A stretch of DNA of 64,000 nucleotides from Labrys okinawensis (GCF_002982075.1 NZ_PUEJ01000002.1:1-64000), one strand, 5' to 3'; positions 35,571 through 44,473 are shown, counted from the first letter of the stretch. Notes: a model not told the origin generated them from the letters alone. A program made the numbers and translations.

Positions 35571-36914
35571 TCAGGCGCTTCCCGCCGGCAGGCCGGCGAT
35601 GGCGGAATCGACCGCATCGCCCAGCCGTTCGACCACGGCATCCGCCTGGCCGCGCTCGATGATGAAGGGCGGCGCCAGCAGGATATGATCGCCCTGCACG
35701 CCGTCGATGGTGCCGCCCATCGGATAGACCATCAGTCCGCGCGCCATGGCCTCGCGCTTGACGGCGGCGTGAAGCTTCAGCGCCGGGTCGAAGGGTTGCT
35801 TGCTGCTGCGATCGGCGACGAACTCGATGGCGTGGAACAGGCCGCGGCCGCGGATATCGCCGATATGGGCATGGTTGGCGAAGCGCTGTTCCAGCCGTTC
35901 CCGCAGATGGTCCCCCATGGCCACGACATTGGCCAGCAGATTATCGCGCACGATTGTTTCCTGCACGGCCAGGGCAGCCGCGGCGGCCATGGCGTGGCCC
36001 ATATAGGTGTGGCCGTGCTGGAAGAATCCGGATCCCCTCGCGAAGGCCTCGAAGATCGCAGCGCTGAGCAGGACCGCGCCGATCGGCTGGTAGCCGCCGC
36101 CGAGCCCCTTGGCCACCGTCATGAGATCGGGTACGACCCCCTCCTGCTCGCAGGCGTGCAGCGTGCCCGTACGCCCCATGCCGCACATCACTTCGTCGAG
36201 GATGAGCAGGACGCCATAGCGGTCGCAGATCGCACGGATGCGGCGAAAATAATCGGCGACGGGTGGCACCGCACCCGCCGTGGCGCCGACCACCGTCTCC
36301 GCCAGAAAGGCGATGACCTCGTCCGGCCCCAATTCGAGGATCTTGTCTTCCAGGGCCTGGGCCGCCCTGGCCGCATAGTCTTCCCCGCTCTCCCCCGGGG
36401 CCTGGAAGCGATAGGCAAAGCAGGGATCGATGTGATGGGTTTCGATCAGCAGCGGAAGGAACGCGGCGCGGCGCCACTGATTGCCGCCGGCGGCGAGTGC
36501 CGCCAGCGTATTGCCGTGAAAGCTCTGGCGCCGGGCGATCACATGCCGGCGCCGCGGCTGGCCTTTCTCGACGAAGTACTGCCGCGCCATCTTCAGGGCC
36601 GCCTCGACGGCCTCCGAGCCTCCGCTGACGAGATAGGCCCGCTCCAGCCCGGCCGGCGCATGGGCGATCAGGCAGTCCGCCAGCCGTTCGGCGATGTCGG
36701 TGGTGAAGAAGGCGGTGTGGGCATAGGCGAGCGTATCGAGCTGACGGTGCAAGGCCTCCCGCACAGCCGGATGGCCATGGCCCAGGCAGGAGACTGCGGC
36801 CCCGCCGGAGGCATCGATATAGTGCTTGCCGGCGGCGTCGATCAGTTCGATGCCGCGCCCACCGACGGCGACCGGCATGACGGCGTTGGCGGTCCGGTGG
36901 AGCAGATGGCTCAT
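35571..36914 (-). CDS. class III PLP-dependent aminotransferase
   Basis: A 447-residue fold-type I enzyme of the omega-amino-acid/beta-amino-acid transaminase group. Seen are SGGSEAVEAALKMARQY (phosphate-binding), the RRQSFHGNT motif, LILDEVMCGMGRTG with the PLP-ring Asp, and TVAKGLGGGYQPIGAVLL with the Schiff-base Lys near residue 270. The start ATG 36914 overlaps the stop of the RpiR regulator gene by four bases, so they form one operon. The divergent BKACE gene suggests that it makes a beta-keto acid from a beta-amino acid for cleavage; the substrate is not known. Confidence 0.9.
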   Translation of the reverse strand: MSHLLHRTANAVMPVAVGGRGIELIDAAGKHYIDASGGAAVSCLGHGHPAVREALHRQLDTLAYAHTAFFTTDIAERLADCLIAHAPAGLERAYLVSGGSEAVEAALKMARQYFVEKGQPRRRHVIARRQSFHGNTLAALAAGGNQWRRAAFLPLLIETHHIDPCFAYRFQAPGESGEDYAARAAQALEDKILELGPDEVIAFLAETVVGATAGAVPPVADYFRRIRAICDRYGVLLILDEVMCGMGRTGTLHACEQEGVVPDLMTVAKGLGGGYQPIGAVLLSAAIFEAFARGSGFFQHGHTYMGHAMAAAAALAVQETIVRDNLLANVVAMGDHLRERLEQRFANHAHIGDIRGRGLFHAIEFVADRSSKQPFDPALKLHAAVKREAMARGLMVYPMGGTIDGVQGDHILLAPPFIIERGQADAVVERLGDAVDSAIAGLPAGSA

Positions 36915-37825
36915 GGCGGCGTTCCCGGAAGTTTCGGCTGAGGACGTCGGGTCAGATGGGTGCCGAGGGCAGCCAGATGCGCATCCGTCCGGCGCAGGGC
37001 GGCGAGCGCCGCCTCGCCGTCATGGCCCGCCACCAGCGCAGCCAGCACTTCGGCAGCGGCGAAGGCCGGCGTCACGGCATGCAGGAAGGAGGGACTCGCC
37101 GTCGGCACGACGAGATGATGGCGGGAGATCCTGGCCAGAGGCGCCACCTCGCTATCGGTGATGGCAAGGATGGACAACCCGCGCGACGCGGCATGCTCGG
37201 CGAGTTCGAGGGTAAGGCGCGTATAGGGCTGCAGGCTGACGGCCACCATCACCTCGCCCGGGACGACATCGATGAGGGCATCGGCCCCGATGGCGGCGAT
37301 GCCGTCGAGCAGAATGCTGGGCCTGCCGATCAAGGTGAGCCCATAATGCAGATGCCAAGCGACCGGATGGCTCGCCCTGAGACCCAGGCAATGGATGCGG
37401 CGCGCCGAGGCAAGCATCTGCGCGGCGGCGGCGAATGCCGCGAGCGGCCTGGCTGCCGAAAGTCCGTCAAGCTGGGTGCCCAGCATGCCGAGCATGGCGG
37501 CGGCCAGTCCCTCATCGCCGACGCGCCCCTGCCGGATAAGGTGGTCTCCCGCCTTGCCTGCAAAGCCTGTCGGCGCTTCCCGCAGCGTATCGGCATGCAG
37601 TTCCCGCAGGGCCTCGTAACCGTCGAAGCCCAATTGCCGGGCGAGCCGCATCATGGTCGCCGGCTGCACGCCGGCACGCCGCGCCTGTTCCCGCATCGAC
37701 AGCAGGGCGACATCGCGCGGATTCTCCAGCACATAGCGGGCGGCCGCCTTGATCTGCGCCGGCATCGCGTCGAAGCCTTTGACGATCTCGCTGGCCAGGC
37801 CGTCGAGATCCACAAGCCCGCTCAT
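36911..37825 (-). CDS. MurR/RpiR-family transcriptional regulator
   Basis: 304 residues with an N-terminal RpiR helix-turn-helix (MREQARRAGVQPATMMRLAR, QLGFDGYEALRELH) at about 42-80 and a C-terminal SIS domain (RIHCLGLRASHPVAWHLHYG, ALIDVVPGEVMVAVSLQPYT, ILAITDSEVAPLA). SIS domains usually sense phosphosugars, but RpiR proteins in amino-acid catabolic loci are known. It is transcribed divergently from the BKACE gene. The 64-base gap carries a TGTATCA/TGATACA inverted repeat that is the natural operator. Confidence 0.92.
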   Translation of the reverse strand: MSGLVDLDGLASEIVKGFDAMPAQIKAAARYVLENPRDVALLSMREQARRAGVQPATMMRLARQLGFDGYEALRELHADTLREAPTGFAGKAGDHLIRQGRVGDEGLAAAMLGMLGTQLDGLSAARPLAAFAAAAQMLASARRIHCLGLRASHPVAWHLHYGLTLIGRPSILLDGIAAIGADALIDVVPGEVMVAVSLQPYTRLTLELAEHAASRGLSILAITDSEVAPLARISRHHLVVPTASPSFLHAVTPAFAAAEVLAALVAGHDGEAALAALRRTDAHLAALGTHLTRRPQPKLPGTPP

Positions 37826-37861
37826 GCCCCTATGCTCCGTCGGAAGGATTATTGAAACAAA

Positions 37862-37888
37862 TGTATCATATGCTATCGTTCTGATACA
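37862..37888. promoter_or_regulatory. likely RpiR operator between divergent genes
   Basis: TGTATCA (37862-37868) and TGATACA (37882-37888) are perfect inverted 7-mers with centres 20 bases apart, two helical turns. They lie in the 64-base gap between the RpiR gene and the BKACE gene, so binding could control both directions. Confidence 0.6.
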
Positions 37889-37889
37889 A

Positions 37890-38750
37890 ATGAATCCTCA
37901 TTCGGAGATGGATTTGTCGGCTACGCTGGACTGCGCCCCGCGTTTCATTGCCGTAGCCCCCAATGGTGGCCGGCGGACCAAGGCGGATCACCCGGCCTTG
38001 CCGATGACGGCCTCCGCCCTGGCGCAGACGGCCACGGCCTGTCTCGAGGCCGGCGCGGCCATGATCCATGTCCATGTCCGGCGCGAGGATGGCGGCCATC
38101 TGCTCGACGCCGAGGCCTATCGCGCCGTCATCGCCGCGATTGCCGCCGCGACGGGCAAGGAACTCGTGGTGCAGATCACCTCGGAGGCGCTCGGCCTCTA
38201 TTCGCCGGCAGAGCAAAGAGCCGTCATCCGCGACACGCGGCCGGAGGCCGTATCGCTCGCCCTGCGCGAACTGGTGCCTGACGCAGGCGAGGAAGCCGCC
38301 TTCGCCGAATTGCTGCTCTTTCTCAGGCTGATCGGAACCATGCCGCAGATCATCCTCTACACGCCGGACGAAGCCAGGCGCCTTGCCGACCTGCGGCGGC
38401 GGGGCCTCATCCCCTACGAGAAACTGCCCGTACTCTATGTGCTCGGCCGCTATACGGCGGACCAGACGTCCCGGCCCGCCGATCTCCTGCCCTTCCTCGC
38501 CGCGGACATGCCGCGCTTCGATCCGTGGAGCCTGTGCGCCTTCGGTCCGCAGGAAATTGCCTGTGTCACCACGGCCGCCCTGCTGGGCGGGCATGCCCGC
38601 GTCGGCTTCGAAAACAACCTTCATCGCCCCGACGGCACGCCGGCCCGGGACAATGCCGAACTGGTGGTGCTGGCGCGCCAGGCGATCGAGGCGGCCGGCC
38701 TGAAGATCGGCGATGCCGACGCGCTGCGTGCCGCGACGCTGGCGACATGA
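37890..38750 (+). CDS. beta-keto acid cleavage enzyme (BKACE, DUF849)
   Basis: BKACE enzymes use acetyl-CoA and Zn2+ to cleave a beta-keto acid into acetoacetate and a new acyl-CoA. The 286 residues from ATG 37890 begin FIAVAPNGGRRTKADHPALP. The zinc site HVHVR is near residues 54-58, and RPEAVSLALRELVPD, RFDPWSLCAFGPQE and HARVGFENNLHRPDG are family landmarks. ATG 37908 is an alternative start that would free the operator. The substrate class cannot be assigned by eye. The neighbouring aminotransferase points to a beta-keto acid formed from an amino compound. A terminator follows. Confidence 0.88.
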   Translation: MNPHSEMDLSATLDCAPRFIAVAPNGGRRTKADHPALPMTASALAQTATACLEAGAAMIHVHVRREDGGHLLDAEAYRAVIAAIAAATGKELVVQITSEALGLYSPAEQRAVIRDTRPEAVSLALRELVPDAGEEAAFAELLLFLRLIGTMPQIILYTPDEARRLADLRRRGLIPYEKLPVLYVLGRYTADQTSRPADLLPFLAADMPRFDPWSLCAFGPQEIACVTTAALLGGHARVGFENNLHRPDGTPARDNAELVVLARQAIEAAGLKIGDADALRAATLAT

Positions 38751-38751
38751 A

Positions 38752-38775
38752 AAAGGCGGCCGAAGGGCCGCCTTT
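38752..38775. terminator. bidirectional Rho-independent terminator
   Basis: AAAGGCGGCC (38752-38761) pairs with GGCCGCCTTT (38766-38775) around loop GAAG, between convergent BKACE and trxA genes. The A/T-flanked stem serves both directions. Confidence 0.88.
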
Positions 38776-38811
38776 CCATTCACCGAGCAAATGCCGGGGA
38801 AGATTCTCGCT

Positions 38812-39141
38812 TCAAGCCGCGGAGGCCGAAACCCAGCGCGACAGCTCGCCCTTGGGAGCAGCGCCGACCTTCTGGGCGACGGGCTTGCCGTCCTTGAACA
38901 CGATCAGCATCGGGATCGACATCACCCGGAACTGCGAGGCGATCTGCGGGTTCTCGTCGACGTTCAGCTTGGCGATCTTGACCTTGCCGGCCATCTCGGT
39001 GGCGATCTCGTCGAGAGCAGGCGCGATCATGCGGCAGGGCCCGCACCACTCGGCCCAGAAATCGACGACGACCGGCTCGGCCGAATTCAGCACGTCATTG
39101 GCGAAGGAGGCATCCGTGACCTTGATCGTGTTGGCACCCAT
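38812..39141 (-). CDS. trxA: thioredoxin
   Basis: 109 residues with the active site WCGPC in [20 protein letters not shown], followed by the cis-proline segment [18 protein letters not shown] 39141 is preferred to the open frame from 39183 because GGAG lies ahead of it and the start matches the family. It reduces protein disulfides in the cytoplasm. The Ser-Ile-Pro-Met loop differs from the common Gly-Ile-Pro-Thr. In many rhizobia trxA follows addA and folC; these are not here. Confidence 0.95.
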   Translation of the reverse strand: MGANTIKVTDASFANDVLNSAEPVVVDFWAEWCGPCRMIAPALDEIATEMAGKVKIAKLNVDENPQIASQFRVMSIPMLIVFKDGKPVAQKVGAAPKGELSRWVSASAA

Positions 39142-39312
39142 TTCAAGAATCTCCACAGCGGGAATGGCGGAATCGCCATGCAAATATCCGTTGCCTTCAA
39201 GCTAGGAACGCACTGGCCCAGCGTCAAGGAGCGGGATGGCTTCTCGCGCGAATGTGCACGGCTGATATGCAGATTCGTGGCTATTATCGGCCCTGCCCCG
39301 TGAAATCTACGG

Positions 39313-39762
39313 CTAGCCGATCACCACGCGGGTATCCGACATGCCTCGATGCCGGATGAGCTGGTAGAGCGCGGCGGCGTGGGAGGGCGCCAGCCGGATG
39401 CAGCCATGGGAGGCGGCGCGGCCGAGCTGCTTGACCGAATAGGTGCCGTGCACCGCATAGCCGCCCTTGAAGAACACCGAATAGGGCATCGGCGAATTAT
39501 CGTATTTCTTGGAGTAATGCATGCGCTTGAGCAGCTTGGGGCGGTAGACGCCGCGCGGGGTATAGTAGCCGCGCCGTGCCGTCGACACGGCCCAGACCGC
39601 CTCGACATTGCCATCGACGATCACGGTCATGCGCTGGCTGGCGATATCGACCTTGGCCACTATGCCCGCGGAGGCCGGGGCCAACTGGCAGAGCATAGCG
39701 GCCAAGAGCGCGAAGGCGATGGCGATCCAGCGGAAGTTCGCGCTCAGATGCAGGGCAGGCAT
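39313..39762 (-). CDS. L,D-transpeptidase (YkuD domain)
   Basis: 149 residues, exported (hydrophobic signal LLAAMLCQLAPASA). The YkuD catalytic motif is HGTYSVKQLGRAASHGCIRL with the nucleophilic Cys. YYTPRGVYRPKLL precedes it. ATG 39762 has an AGGA ribosome site; an upstream ATG 39792 is in frame. It forms 3-3 peptidoglycan cross-links or attaches proteins to peptidoglycan. It is head-to-head with mepA, another murein enzyme, across 299 bases. Confidence 0.93.
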   Translation of the reverse strand: MPALHLSANFRWIAIAFALLAAMLCQLAPASAGIVAKVDIASQRMTVIVDGNVEAVWAVSTARRGYYTPRGVYRPKLLKRMHYSKKYDNSPMPYSVFFKGGYAVHGTYSVKQLGRAASHGCIRLAPSHAAALYQLIRHRGMSDTRVVIG

Positions 39763-40061
39763 GACAGGTTCCTCGATGCGGTTCACTGACATTGGCCGTC
39801 CGGGCCTTCATTCGCCATGCGCTTTTGCACAGGAAGCGTGTCCAGCCGGACCCGAACAAAGCATGAATCGAACAGGGTTAATTTTTGGTTTCCGCAGCCC
39901 GCTTCCGCAGGGCTGGCTTGTGGCGCCGCGCCTTCGCCTGGTCCCGAAAAGAAGGAGCGAAGAGGATGCCAGCGCGCCCCGGGCTCTTGCCAACCGCCGA
40001 TGCTGCCGTTTGGGAAAAGACAGGATAGGATGCAGTCACGAATCACTTCGCGGGAGCAGGC

Positions 40062-41006
40062 ATGCGCCGTTTCGTCCGGACCTTCCCGTCGCTCAAATCC
40101 GGCTTGGCCCTCGCCGCCTTGCCGCTCCTGGCCATGGGGGGACCGGTCGTGGCGCAGGACATCACCCCGCCCGGCTTCAAACTGCCGCCACTCGGCGTGG
40201 TGACGGCGGCCACTCCCGCCAAGCAGCTCTTCGGCCGCGCCGAGACGCCGGCCAATATCGGCCTCGGCTCGATCGGCTTCTACGCCAAGGGCTGCCTGTC
40301 GAACGGCGTGGAACTGCCGGCGGATGGACCGACCTGGCAGGTCATGCGCCCCTCGCGCAACCGTGCCTGGGGCAATGCCGCCATTATCCGGGTGGTGAAG
40401 AATCTCGCCGCCAAGGCCCCTACGGTGGCAGGCTGGCCGGGCATCCTGATCGGTGACATGGCGCAGCCGCGCGGCGGGCCGATGCTGACGGGTCATGCCT
40501 CGCACCAGATCGGGCTCGACGCCGACATCTGGCTGACCCCCATGCCGAACCGCCGGCTGAGCGTCGCCGAGCGGGAGACCAAGAGTGCCGTGATGATGGT
40601 GCGCCCGGACAGGCTCGACGTCTCCCGTTCCTGGACCCCGGGCCAGATGGGCATCGTGCGCGCCGCCGCCCAGGACCCGGCAGTCGAGCGCATCTTCGTC
40701 AACGCCGCCATCAAGAAGGCGATGTGCCGCGACGCCACCGGCGACCGCTCCTGGCTCGGCAAGGTGCGCCCGATGTACGGCCACGACTATCATTTCCATA
40801 TCCGCATCACCTGCCCGCGCGGCAGCCCGACCTGCACGCCGCAAAAGCCGCCGACGGGCGATGAGGGCTGCGGCAAGGAGCTCGACTACTGGTTCTCGGA
40901 CGCGGTGCTGCATCCAAAGCCCCGTCCCAAGCCGCCGCGCCCGCCGCGCCAGCTCACCCTCAGCGATCTGCCGCCTGCGTGCAGCCAGGTGATTGCAGCC
41001 CCGTGA
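40062..41006 (+). CDS. mepA: penicillin-insensitive murein endopeptidase MepA
   Basis: A LAS-type metallopeptidase that cuts cross-link peptide bonds in peptidoglycan. The 314 residues include a signal peptide (to about VVAQD). The metal site is GHASHQIGLDADIW (His and Asp) and GHDYHFHIRI (His). Conserved Cys residues (KGCLSNG, AMCRDAT, ITCPRG, EGCGKELDYWF) fit the disulfides of MepA. The C-terminal tail is Pro/Lys/Arg-rich. It is monocistronic. Confidence 0.94.
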   Translation: MRRFVRTFPSLKSGLALAALPLLAMGGPVVAQDITPPGFKLPPLGVVTAATPAKQLFGRAETPANIGLGSIGFYAKGCLSNGVELPADGPTWQVMRPSRNRAWGNAAIIRVVKNLAAKAPTVAGWPGILIGDMAQPRGGPMLTGHASHQIGLDADIWLTPMPNRRLSVAERETKSAVMMVRPDRLDVSRSWTPGQMGIVRAAAQDPAVERIFVNAAIKKAMCRDATGDRSWLGKVRPMYGHDYHFHIRITCPRGSPTCTPQKPPTGDEGCGKELDYWFSDAVLHPKPRPKPPRPPRQLTLSDLPPACSQVIAAP

Positions 41007-41103
41007 GGCCGGACGCCGCGCAGGGCGCGGCGCGGTTCGGTTGATCTGGCCGGGCGACCTCGATATTGTAGTATCGGTGGTATGCTGATGCTGGCAGGAT
41101 GTG

Positions 41104-41808
41104 ATGGCAAATGGCGCCAAGCTGAAGAAAGCGCCCCGGCCTGCGCCGGACAAGTTTGCCGCGCGCCGAGCCGAGCTGGCCGAGGCCGCGCTGCAGACGC
41201 TTGCTGAACTCGGCTATGCCCGCACCAGTCTCAGGGAGATCGCCCAGAATTCGCGTTTCTCCCACGGCGTGCTGCATTATTACTTCAGCGACAAGGTCGA
41301 CCTGATCGCCTATTGCGTGCGCGACTACAAAGCAAAATGCGTGCAGCGCTATGAGCGCATCACCGCCGATGCCGACAGCCATGGCAGCCTGATCGATCAA
41401 TTCCTCGACAGCCTTGCCGCCACGCTGCGCGACGAGGCCCCGATGCATCGGCTCTGGTATGATCTGCGCTCCCAGGCCCTGTTCGAGCCCTCCTTCCATG
41501 CGGACGTCAGGGAGATCGACAAGAGCCTGGAAGACATGGTCTGGCGCGTGATGTCGCGCGCCTTCGAATTGGCCGGGGTCAAGCCGGCCCTGCCCTCGGC
41601 CGTGGTCTATGCGACTTTCGACGGGCTGTTCGAACATGCCCTGCTGCGCCATCTGGGCGGCGACGCCGATGCCATCGCACAGATGCAGGCGCGGATCCGG
41701 GCCTTCCTGCCGGCATGCGGCCTGCCCGCCAAGATGGGAACGACCGGCAGCCGGCCCAAGCTCGCTTCACACCGCCTGGTAAAGGGTAACGACGCAAGCG
41801 CCGCCTAG
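41104..41808 (+). CDS. TetR-family transcriptional regulator
   Basis: 234 residues from ATG 41104 (GTG 41101 also possible). The helix-turn-helix is at about 35-75: YARTSLREIAQNSRFSHGVL then HYYFSDKVDLIAYCV, followed by an all-helical ligand domain with the RLWYDLRSQALFEPSF landmark (TetR_C of the BetI-like group). Its last 42 bases overlap the 3' end of the thiolase gene on the other strand. It probably controls the surrounding catabolic genes through the TTGACA-N3-GTCCAA sites at 43040-43077 and 44437-44473. Confidence 0.9.
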   Translation: MANGAKLKKAPRPAPDKFAARRAELAEAALQTLAELGYARTSLREIAQNSRFSHGVLHYYFSDKVDLIAYCVRDYKAKCVQRYERITADADSHGSLIDQFLDSLAATLRDEAPMHRLWYDLRSQALFEPSFHADVREIDKSLEDMVWRVMSRAFELAGVKPALPSAVVYATFDGLFEHALLRHLGGDADAIAQMQARIRAFLPACGLPAKMGTTGSRPKLASHRLVKGNDASAA

Positions 41809-42960
41809 GCCGAGATTGTGCTGCAGCCCGAGGCGCGCGCCAGGCACCTGGCGTCTGTCCGCCGTGCCGCGCAGCTGGTGGGTCAGCTCATAGCATTGCG
41901 CCAGGCCGGTGGCTCCCAGCGGGTGCCCCTTCGACAGCAGCCCGCCCGAGGGATTGGTGACGTAGCGCCCGCCATAGGAATTGTCGCCATCGGCGATCAT
42001 CTTGCCCGCTTCGCCGTCGCCGCAGAGGTCCAGGGCCTCGTAGCTCACCAATTCATTGTGCGCGAAACAATCGTGCAGTTCGACCACGTCCAGGTCTTCG
42101 GGGCCGATGCCGGCCGCTTCATAGACCTGGCGTGCGGCACGACGGCTGAGGTCGAAGCCGACGAGCTGCATCATGTCGCCGGCCTCGAAGGTCGATTCGC
42201 CGTCCGTGGTCATCGCCTGGGCGGCAATCTCGACCTTGCAGTCGAGATCGTGGCGCCGGGCAAATTCGGGCGAGACCAGGATGGCCGCCGCAGCGCCGCA
42301 GGTCGGCGGACAGGCCATCAACCGCGTCATCACGCCGGGCCAGAGCACCGGTGAAGCCAGCACCTCCTCGGTGCTCACCTCGTTGCGGAACACCGCAAGA
42401 GGGTTGCGGGCCGCATGCCGGCTCGCCTTGGCGCGCACCGCGGCAAAGGCGGAAAGAGGCGTGCCATATTTGCGCATATGGCTCAGCCCGGCGCCTCCGA
42501 AATAGCGCAGAGCGAGCGGAATTTCGTTCATGCCCACCAATTGGTCGGCCAGCGCCTCGAAATCGGCGAAAGGGCTGGGACGGTCACCGAACTGCATTTC
42601 GAGCGCGCCCGGCTTCATCTGCTCGAAACCGAGGGCGAGCACGCAATCGACCGCGCCCGAGGCAACGGCCTGGCGCGCGAGGAACAGGGCGGTGGAGCCG
42701 GTGGAACAATTATTGTTCACGTTGATGATCGGGATGCCGGTCATGCCGATCTGGTAGAGCGCCTTCTGGCCGCTGGTGGAATCGCCATAGACATAGCCGG
42801 CATAGGCCTGTTGCACCCGCCCATAATCCAGGGCGCAATCCGAGAGGGCGAGCCGCGTCGCCTTGGCCGCCATGGCGTCATAGGGCTCACTCGCGCCCGG
42901 TTTAGCGAAGGGGATCATGCCCACGCCCGCGACCAGCACCCGCGATGATGACATCTCCAT
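41767..42960 (-). CDS. thiolase-like acetyl-CoA acetyltransferase (SCP2/lipid-transfer type)
   Basis: 397 residues of the SCP-x thiolase group. NVNNNCSTGSTALFLARQAV carries the nucleophilic Cys near residue 92. VVELHDCFAHNELVSYEALDLCG and NPSGGLLSKGHPLGATGLAQ carry the His of the second active-site motif. GLQHNLGLGGACVVTLY ends the fold. These enzymes cleave 3-ketoacyl-CoA in degradation of branched or cyclic acyl chains. It is transcribed leftward, opposite the rest of the cluster, and its promoter region has the same operator-like motif as the SDR operon. Confidence 0.92.
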   Translation of the reverse strand: MEMSSSRVLVAGVGMIPFAKPGASEPYDAMAAKATRLALSDCALDYGRVQQAYAGYVYGDSTSGQKALYQIGMTGIPIINVNNNCSTGSTALFLARQAVASGAVDCVLALGFEQMKPGALEMQFGDRPSPFADFEALADQLVGMNEIPLALRYFGGAGLSHMRKYGTPLSAFAAVRAKASRHAARNPLAVFRNEVSTEEVLASPVLWPGVMTRLMACPPTCGAAAAILVSPEFARRHDLDCKVEIAAQAMTTDGESTFEAGDMMQLVGFDLSRRAARQVYEAAGIGPEDLDVVELHDCFAHNELVSYEALDLCGDGEAGKMIADGDNSYGGRYVTNPSGGLLSKGHPLGATGLAQCYELTHQLRGTADRRQVPGARLGLQHNLGLGGACVVTLYQAV

Positions 42961-43326
42961 TCCCTCCTGAAAGCGACTTCACCGCCCGGCGGCAGGCCGC
43001 CTCCCATAGGTGGCATTTTTGCGACAAATTCGCCATGAGCTGGACAAGTGTCAAACAAAATCTTGACAGTCGTATAATTTTGGCCTGAGGATGCGGCGTT
43101 CCCGGCACAAAGGGAATACTGCGTATCTCGTACAAGACAGCCATTCTCCGGGAGAGACGATAAGGTATTGCTCAGTCTTCGCCGATGGAACCGCTGATGA
43201 GGCCATCCCTTCATCAATAAGGCCTCTTTTCGCGGCGCGGTATGATACGGCCAATACTGAATACACATTTCCCCGGATGGTTTCTGCCTGCAAGAGAATG
43301 CAGAGGTACAATAGTGGGGGAACTCC
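42961..43326. other. 366-base divergent control region of the catabolic cluster
   Basis: It holds the operator pair at 43040-43077 and, further right, an AT-richer part leading to a GGGGGAAC ribosome site before ATG 43327. A small inverted stretch TCTCCGGGAGA lies near 43144. No gene was found. Confidence 0.5.
43040..43077. promoter_or_regulatory. pair of TetR-type operator motifs upstream of the thiolase gene
   Basis: Site 1 at 43040-43054 reads TTGACACTTGTCCAG on the minus strand. Site 2 at 43063-43077 reads TTGACAGTCGTATAA on the plus strand. Site 1 overlaps a TTGACA -35-like box of the leftward thiolase gene. The same motif occurs twice before the SDR operon. Confidence 0.6.
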
Positions 43327-44217
43327 ATGACTTCAAAACTGAGGCGGAAGGCCTTGGCGTGCGCCGCACTGATGACGTGCCTGATGGCGCCGAATGCGGC
43401 CAAGGCCATCGATATCTATCCGGGGGACTATACCGCTCTGCCGTCCGGAACCAATCTGGCCCTGGGCTATTTCGGCTTCACGGCCAACAGCCGGCTGGAT
43501 ATCGAGGGTATCGGCAAGATTCCGAAATCGCGTTATCAGACGGCGGTCGGCATCCTGCGCTATCTGCATTACTCCGACATCAACGGCATGCCGATCGCGG
43601 TCCAGGCCTTCCTGCCGATCGGCGGCTTCACCCAGCACCAGATCGGCGGCGTCGATGCCCGAAGCAAGAGCGGCATCGGCGACCTGACGCTCGGCTTCAC
43701 CGTCTTCCCGCTGCATGGCGCCGACCAGCCCGGCGGCACCACTGTCGGACTCACTGCCTATGTCTCGGCGCCCACCGGCAATTACAGCGCCCGGGCGCCC
43801 TTCAACATCGGTACGGGCACCTGGTATTTCACGCCGCAGCTCGGTGTCATCCAGAATCTCGGCAAGGGCTTCTTCATCGACGCCGCCGCGGATGTGGCGC
43901 TCTATATCGACCACACCGAATATGGCCTCAAGCGCTCGCAGGATCCCTCGGTGCAGCTTCAGGCCTATCTGCGCTATCAGTTCTCGCCGGCGACCTCGGT
44001 CTCCTTCGGCTATTCCGGCCATTTCGGCGGCAGGCAGTCGGTCGGCGGCACCTATACCGGCCTGAAGACGGACTCGCACGGCCTGCGCGCCTTTGCCAGC
44101 CACATGCTGACACCGACATGGCAGATCTCGGGCGTGGTGGGCGCCGACATCGCCAATGCCAAGGGCGGCTTCCGCAACGACTTCACCGGGCAGATCCGCC
44201 TGATGAAGATCTTCTAA
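43327..44217 (+). CDS. outer-membrane channel of the phenol meta-pathway type (MetA-pathway phenol degradation family)
   Basis: 296 residues with a signal peptide (to about NAAKA). The sequence alternates as a beta-barrel and ends LMKIF with a terminal Phe. GDYTALPSGTNLALGYF, FLPIGGF, GIGDLTLGFTVFPL and TWYFTPQLGVIQNLGKGFFI match the family found in loci for aromatic and terpenoid degradation (PF13557). It presumably lets a hydrophobic substrate cross the outer membrane. It has its own terminator at 44236-44273. Confidence 0.87.
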   Translation: MTSKLRRKALACAALMTCLMAPNAAKAIDIYPGDYTALPSGTNLALGYFGFTANSRLDIEGIGKIPKSRYQTAVGILRYLHYSDINGMPIAVQAFLPIGGFTQHQIGGVDARSKSGIGDLTLGFTVFPLHGADQPGGTTVGLTAYVSAPTGNYSARAPFNIGTGTWYFTPQLGVIQNLGKGFFIDAAADVALYIDHTEYGLKRSQDPSVQLQAYLRYQFSPATSVSFGYSGHFGGRQSVGGTYTGLKTDSHGLRAFASHMLTPTWQISGVVGADIANAKGGFRNDFTGQIRLMKIF

Positions 44218-44235
44218 AGCGCATTGCAGGTGCGC

Positions 44236-44273
44236 CCCCAAGCAGCGGCCTCCCAGCTGCTTGGGGTGTTTTT
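44236..44273 (+). terminator. Rho-independent terminator of the outer-membrane channel gene
   Basis: CCCCAAGCAGC (44236-44246) pairs with GCTGCTTGGGG (44256-44266), followed by TGTTTTT. Confidence 0.92.
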
Positions 44274-44277
44274 CTCT

Positions 44278-44382
44278 GGAGCAAAGCGCGTTCAAGCGTG
44301 AACGCTTATTTGCCCTAACTCATTGTTCTGACGCGTCTTTGCGATTCTAGGCGACTCCGTCAAACCGCAACACGCTATAAAA
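44278..44382 (+). repeat. 105-bp double-hairpin repeat, copy C
   Basis: Begins GGAGCAAAGCGCG directly after the terminator of the channel gene and ends CTATAAAA. The first hairpin has one arm mutation (TTTGCCCT). The second arm of hairpin 2 reads AACCGCAACACG, so this copy is slightly eroded compared with A, B and D. Confidence 0.88.
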
Positions 44383-44436
44383 TAGCCGGCTACTTATCTC
44401 CTTCGAATCGCTCTACCGCCTCGCCCTGCCCATAGC

Positions 44437-44473
44437 TTGACAACCGTCCAATAAAAACTTGACACTCGTCCAA
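44437..44473. promoter_or_regulatory. pair of TetR-type operator motifs upstream of the SDR operon
   Basis: Direct copies TTGACAACCGTCCAA (44437-44451) and TTGACACTCGTCCAA (44459-44473), 22 bases apart. The TTGACA of the second is a plausible -35 box with TGAGAT 17 bases later, so a bound repressor would cover the promoter of the 44564-48126 operon. Confidence 0.65.
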
